Part shown: positions 6,019-7,955 of the stretch, piece by piece | Layout: every line of letters begins with the position of its first letter | How positions within the stretch are numbered: position 1 is the stretch's first letter | Assembly (NCBI GenBank): GCA_964633845.1 | Contig: CAZWLA010000051.1 | Coordinates: 1 to 7,955, forward strand | Source of the DNA: JADHTT01 sp964633845 | GTDB taxonomy: Bacteria > Campylobacterota > Campylobacteria > Campylobacterales > Arcobacteraceae | Direction: 5' to 3' | Length of the DNA stretch: 7,955 bases | The notes under the pieces: model-generated | Told to the model about the DNA's origin: nothing | Seen by the model: only the letters and a program-made list of their open reading frames with translations | The model's database searches: none | Made by a program: the position numbers and the translations under genes

Positions 6019-7760
6019 AAAAGCACAATAAAATGCAACAACAGGGGATTTGTGCAAAAAAACATACAGAATATCTAAAGTTAGCGGACAAAGAGATGTT
6101 AATGAAGCCACACAAAATTTGTACAAAAAGGTTTATTTTTGATGATGGTTCTTTTATTGCTCTTCAAAAAAATGGCTTTTGTCCAAAATCTAAGTCATTT
6201 TATAAAAAAGTAGCTACTAAACTCGGTATACAAACAAGAGCAGTTGCTTCTACTAAGCAAAAAGTGCAACCTACTTTAAGCAACCAACGAAAAGGACCTG
6301 TATCAGCACAAGATAAAAAATGTACTGATGACCTCATGAAAACAAATACAAATTTTGGTTATTGGCAACAAAGATGTCCAAAGGGTGTACAGTATTATAT
6401 GAGTATCGCATCATCGGAACAGTTACAGAAGAACAAAGAACTATGTGCTAACATGCTATTTAGTAGATCTATACAATTGTTTAATAATTATCGCAAAGCT
6501 GGCATATGTTCTAAATCTGTATCATACTATATAGGTGCTGATGCGGCCAAAGATCTTACTGCTTTAACATCATATAGTTATAAAGACAAAGAGTGTGCAA
6601 AAGCTGCTAAAAGTTTAACAAATATGGCATATTGGAAAAATTACAGAAGCGGACTTGGTTGTAATAGATTATTTGAGCACTATAAAGCACTTTCGGTAAA
6701 AATAAAAAAGCACGAAGATAATCTAAAACTTGCAAAAAAGAACTCAAAACTTCAAGGTGAATTGGACAAGCAGGGTAAATATGCTGGTATGCTTGAAGAT
6801 AAGGCTTTCACACAGTTTCAAAAAGACGTCGGTATGACATTCATAGATATTAAGGGTAGAAAAAAACATAAAAATTGGGACCAAGCACTTAAGCACTGTC
6901 TTGCAAATAAACAGCTATTACCATCTTTTGATGACTTAAAAAAGCATAAAGATCTCATTTTGCAATACAGTCAATATAAAATAGTGGAAGCACTCAAAAA
7001 ATCTGGTAGAAAAATGACAAAGAGTAACATACGTTATAACAAAGGTAAAGCAAATACAATTAGCCCTCTTTATGTAAGCAAGAAGAGTTATAGTACAGGA
7101 AAAGGTGGAGTGGCTTTTATAGGAAAAGATAAGCAATATGTATCTTTTGGCAACTATGGTTTGGACTATATGGCTTGTAAAAATGCAACATCTCAAGAGA
7201 TAGTAGCTTACAAAGATAAAACCAAACGACAAGCACAGCTAGTTAAAAAAATGCGTAAAAAATACCATGCAAAAAATGGACTAGCTTATTGGCAGATGCT
7301 AATAGAGAATAAAAATAATCTAAAAGAGTTTTATAAATATGTAAATGGTATTTCTCTCTCTGTTGGGGAAGTTTTTGCGAAGTTTAATTATGGAAAATCA
7401 AACTCTGGTGGAATGATTTTTCAAACAGAGTTTGAACACTTTAAACAAAGTCAAAGGTATGAAGTTTCTCAAAACATATTTAAATGGGCACTAAAAACTA
7501 ATACTGGAGAAAGAAGCTCATATCTGAAAAGAGCAAGTGGAAAAACTATTAGTTCAACTTTGGGCTTGACTCGTAGTGGACTTAATAAACTAATAAAAGA
7601 TATTAAAAGTTCAACACTTATTCGCTCTTTAGATAATGTTAATGTTGTTGACTATGGCAACAATATTTCGATAATTGGTAGTTTTAAAGATAAGCAAGGT
7701 CAAAAGCATAATGTTACTTTAGAGATTCATTCAACTTTTAGTTTTATGTATGTACGTTAA
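5976..7760 (+). CDS. Body of an exported, lysine-rich, cysteine-repeat protein with a possible Lcl/DUF1566-like domain; frame-split from its signal peptide
   Basis: The longest uninterrupted frame gives 594 residues from ATG 5976, but that ATG has no ribosome-binding site and the protein would lack a signal peptide; the real start is probably 5869 in another frame (about 630 residues if joined). Residues 1-240 carry modules of about 40-50 residues with paired Cys: C49-C69, C116-C134, C157-C178, C207-C229, and C26 pairing with C31 of the upstream frame. Shared features are Lys before the first Cys, YW or F near the middle (GYWQQR, AYWKNYR), G-x-C at the second Cys, and an aromatic pair after it. 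About 243-280 is a Lys-rich helix. Residues 288-401 (TFIDIKGRKK...WDQALKHC...LLPSFDDL...YMACKN) resemble an Lcl/DUF1566 domain, with C308 and C401 at the expected ends. The C-terminal 190 residues are basic and unrecognised. Function is unknown; a periplasmic or surface structural or binding role is an inference. Confidence 0.8.
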   Translation: MDSKYNWSEKNFYLKKHNKMQQQGICAKKHTEYLKLADKEMLMKPHKICTKRFIFDDGSFIALQKNGFCPKSKSFYKKVATKLGIQTRAVASTKQKVQPTLSNQRKGPVSAQDKKCTDDLMKTNTNFGYWQQRCPKGVQYYMSIASSEQLQKNKELCANMLFSRSIQLFNNYRKAGICSKSVSYYIGADAAKDLTALTSYSYKDKECAKAAKSLTNMAYWKNYRSGLGCNRLFEHYKALSVKIKKHEDNLKLAKKNSKLQGELDKQGKYAGMLEDKAFTQFQKDVGMTFIDIKGRKKHKNWDQALKHCLANKQLLPSFDDLKKHKDLILQYSQYKIVEALKKSGRKMTKSNIRYNKGKANTISPLYVSKKSYSTGKGGVAFIGKDKQYVSFGNYGLDYMACKNATSQEIVAYKDKTKRQAQLVKKMRKKYHAKNGLAYWQMLIENKNNLKEFYKYVNGISLSVGEVFAKFNYGKSNSGGMIFQTEFEHFKQSQRYEVSQNIFKWALKTNTGERSSYLKRASGKTISSTLGLTRSGLNKLIKDIKSSTLIRSLDNVNVVDYGNNISIIGSFKDKQGQKHNVTLEIHSTFSFMYVR

Positions 7761-7814
7761 TACCAGGATATATGGTGAAAAACACTATAAGTCTTTAGTA
7801 GGTGTGGATAAAAC

Positions 7815-7832
7815 AAAGGCACAACGTAAGCC
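7815..7832 (+). repeat. Right copy of the 18-bp direct repeat
   Basis: AAAGGCACAACGTAAGCC, identical to 5784-5801 except for G at position 16. It lies 55 bp after the stop of the cysteine-repeat protein and begins 87 bp upstream of the candidate GTG start at 7902. Confidence 0.75.
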
Positions 7833-7901
7833 GCGTCATGTCGTGGACAATAATTTATCTAGCTACTAGATTACTCTAGCAGTCGTGCGAAGAGGAAAAT
7901 T

Positions 7902-7955
7902 GTGAAGTTTTACCACTCTCTTCTTGCTACTGGTTGGGTTTACATAGCATCTATG
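7902..7955 (+). CDS. Possible start of a further gene (first 18 codons only)
   Basis: A GTG at 7902-7904 is preceded by a fair Shine-Dalgarno (GAGG 7892-7895, 6-base spacing) and opens a frame that runs to the window end. Its first residues (VKFYHSLLATGWVYIASM) have one basic residue and then a hydrophobic stretch, like the start of a signal peptide or membrane helix. The second forward frame and one reverse frame are also open here, so coding is not proven. The ribosome-binding site would be partly paired in the hairpin 7889-7923. Confidence 0.25.
   Translation, partial: MKFYHSLLATGWVYIASM

Larger units (their letters stand above)
7761..7955. other. Gene-poor, more GC-rich tail with small hairpins
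   Basis: After the TAA at 7758-7760 no complete gene is recognisable. Base composition shifts (for example AAGCCGCGTCATGTCGTGGAC). There is a perfect small hairpin at 7857-7871 (ATCTAG, loop CTA, CTAGAT) and a possible stem GAAGAG 7889-7894 with CTCTTC 7918-7923. No run of T follows either, so they are not classical terminators. Short open frames exist on both strands, including a 39-codon frame from ATG 7750 to TAG 7869 that contains the right direct repeat. Confidence 0.5.

Noticed and set aside
6936..7232. 98-codon open frame on the minus strand inside the cysteine-repeat gene
   Set aside because: Antisense to a long open frame with module structure; high Phe/Ile/Tyr content is what the complement of Lys-rich codons produces.
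7857..7923. Rho-independent terminator for the cysteine-repeat gene
   Set aside because: The hairpins are short and not followed by a T run, and they lie about 100 or more bases after the stop codon.
7817..7939. Integron attC site, suggested by GCACAAC in the repeat and GTTGGGT (fits GTTRRRY) at 7933-7939
   Set aside because: The two ends are not complementary (GTTGGGT would need ACCCAAC), GCACAAC departs from RYYYAAC, and the left repeat copy has no matching partner or folded arm.
7885..7955. Group II intron 5' end (GTGCGA at 7885)
   Set aside because: A five- to six-base match with only 70 bases visible; no domain V or intron-encoded protein in the window.
1..7955. CRISPR arrays, tRNA or rRNA genes, insertion sequences
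   Set aside because: No regularly spaced repeats, cloverleaf-like segments, rRNA-like blocks, transposase motifs or terminal inverted repeats were seen on either strand.

Overview
The window looks like a piece of a low-GC (roughly 30% by eye) chromosome from a member of the Campylobacterota (epsilonproteobacteria), possibly a Sulfurimonas/Sulfurovum/Arcobacter-type organism. The grounds are codon and base use, promoters of the TGnTATAAT type, tightly overlapping genes, a short PriA, and a competence-type pseudopilin next to priA. The genus is an inference; no rRNA or other marker is present.

Left part (1-3231), all on the minus strand and probably one operon read right to left: a RhlE-type DEAD-box RNA helicase, an acidic coiled-coil protein, a small 77-residue protein, a type II/IV pseudopilin, and priA (its 3' end lies outside the window). 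Junctions are a 13-bp gap, then overlaps of 20 (or 11), 11 and 4 bp.

Middle part (3260-5783), plus strand: a four-helix membrane protein, a membrane-anchored SprT-like zinc metallopeptidase, a full-length E. coli-type CCA-adding enzyme with an intact HD domain, and a YciA-like acyl-CoA thioesterase. These are also operon-like (17-bp overlap, 1-bp overlap, 10-bp gap). The two operons diverge from a very short region holding a 20-bp near-perfect palindrome directly against an extended -10 box. That box is so close to the first ATG that the plus-strand mRNA is probably leaderless.

Right part (5784-7955) is accessory in character. It holds a gene for an exported, lysine-rich protein built of cysteine-paired modules followed by a possible Lcl/DUF1566-like domain. 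In this sequence the signal peptide and the body are in different frames; an A7 tract is the likeliest switch point. An 18-bp direct repeat (one mismatch) occurs on both sides of this gene, 85 bp upstream of its start codon and 87 bp upstream of a candidate GTG start of another gene at the window's right edge. The last 190 bases are visibly richer in G and C and contain small hairpins but no gene I can identify.

The most interesting items are the frame-split cysteine-repeat protein with its flanking repeat, the palindrome/leaderless promoter between the two housekeeping operons, and the membrane-tethered SprT-like protease paired with a small membrane protein.
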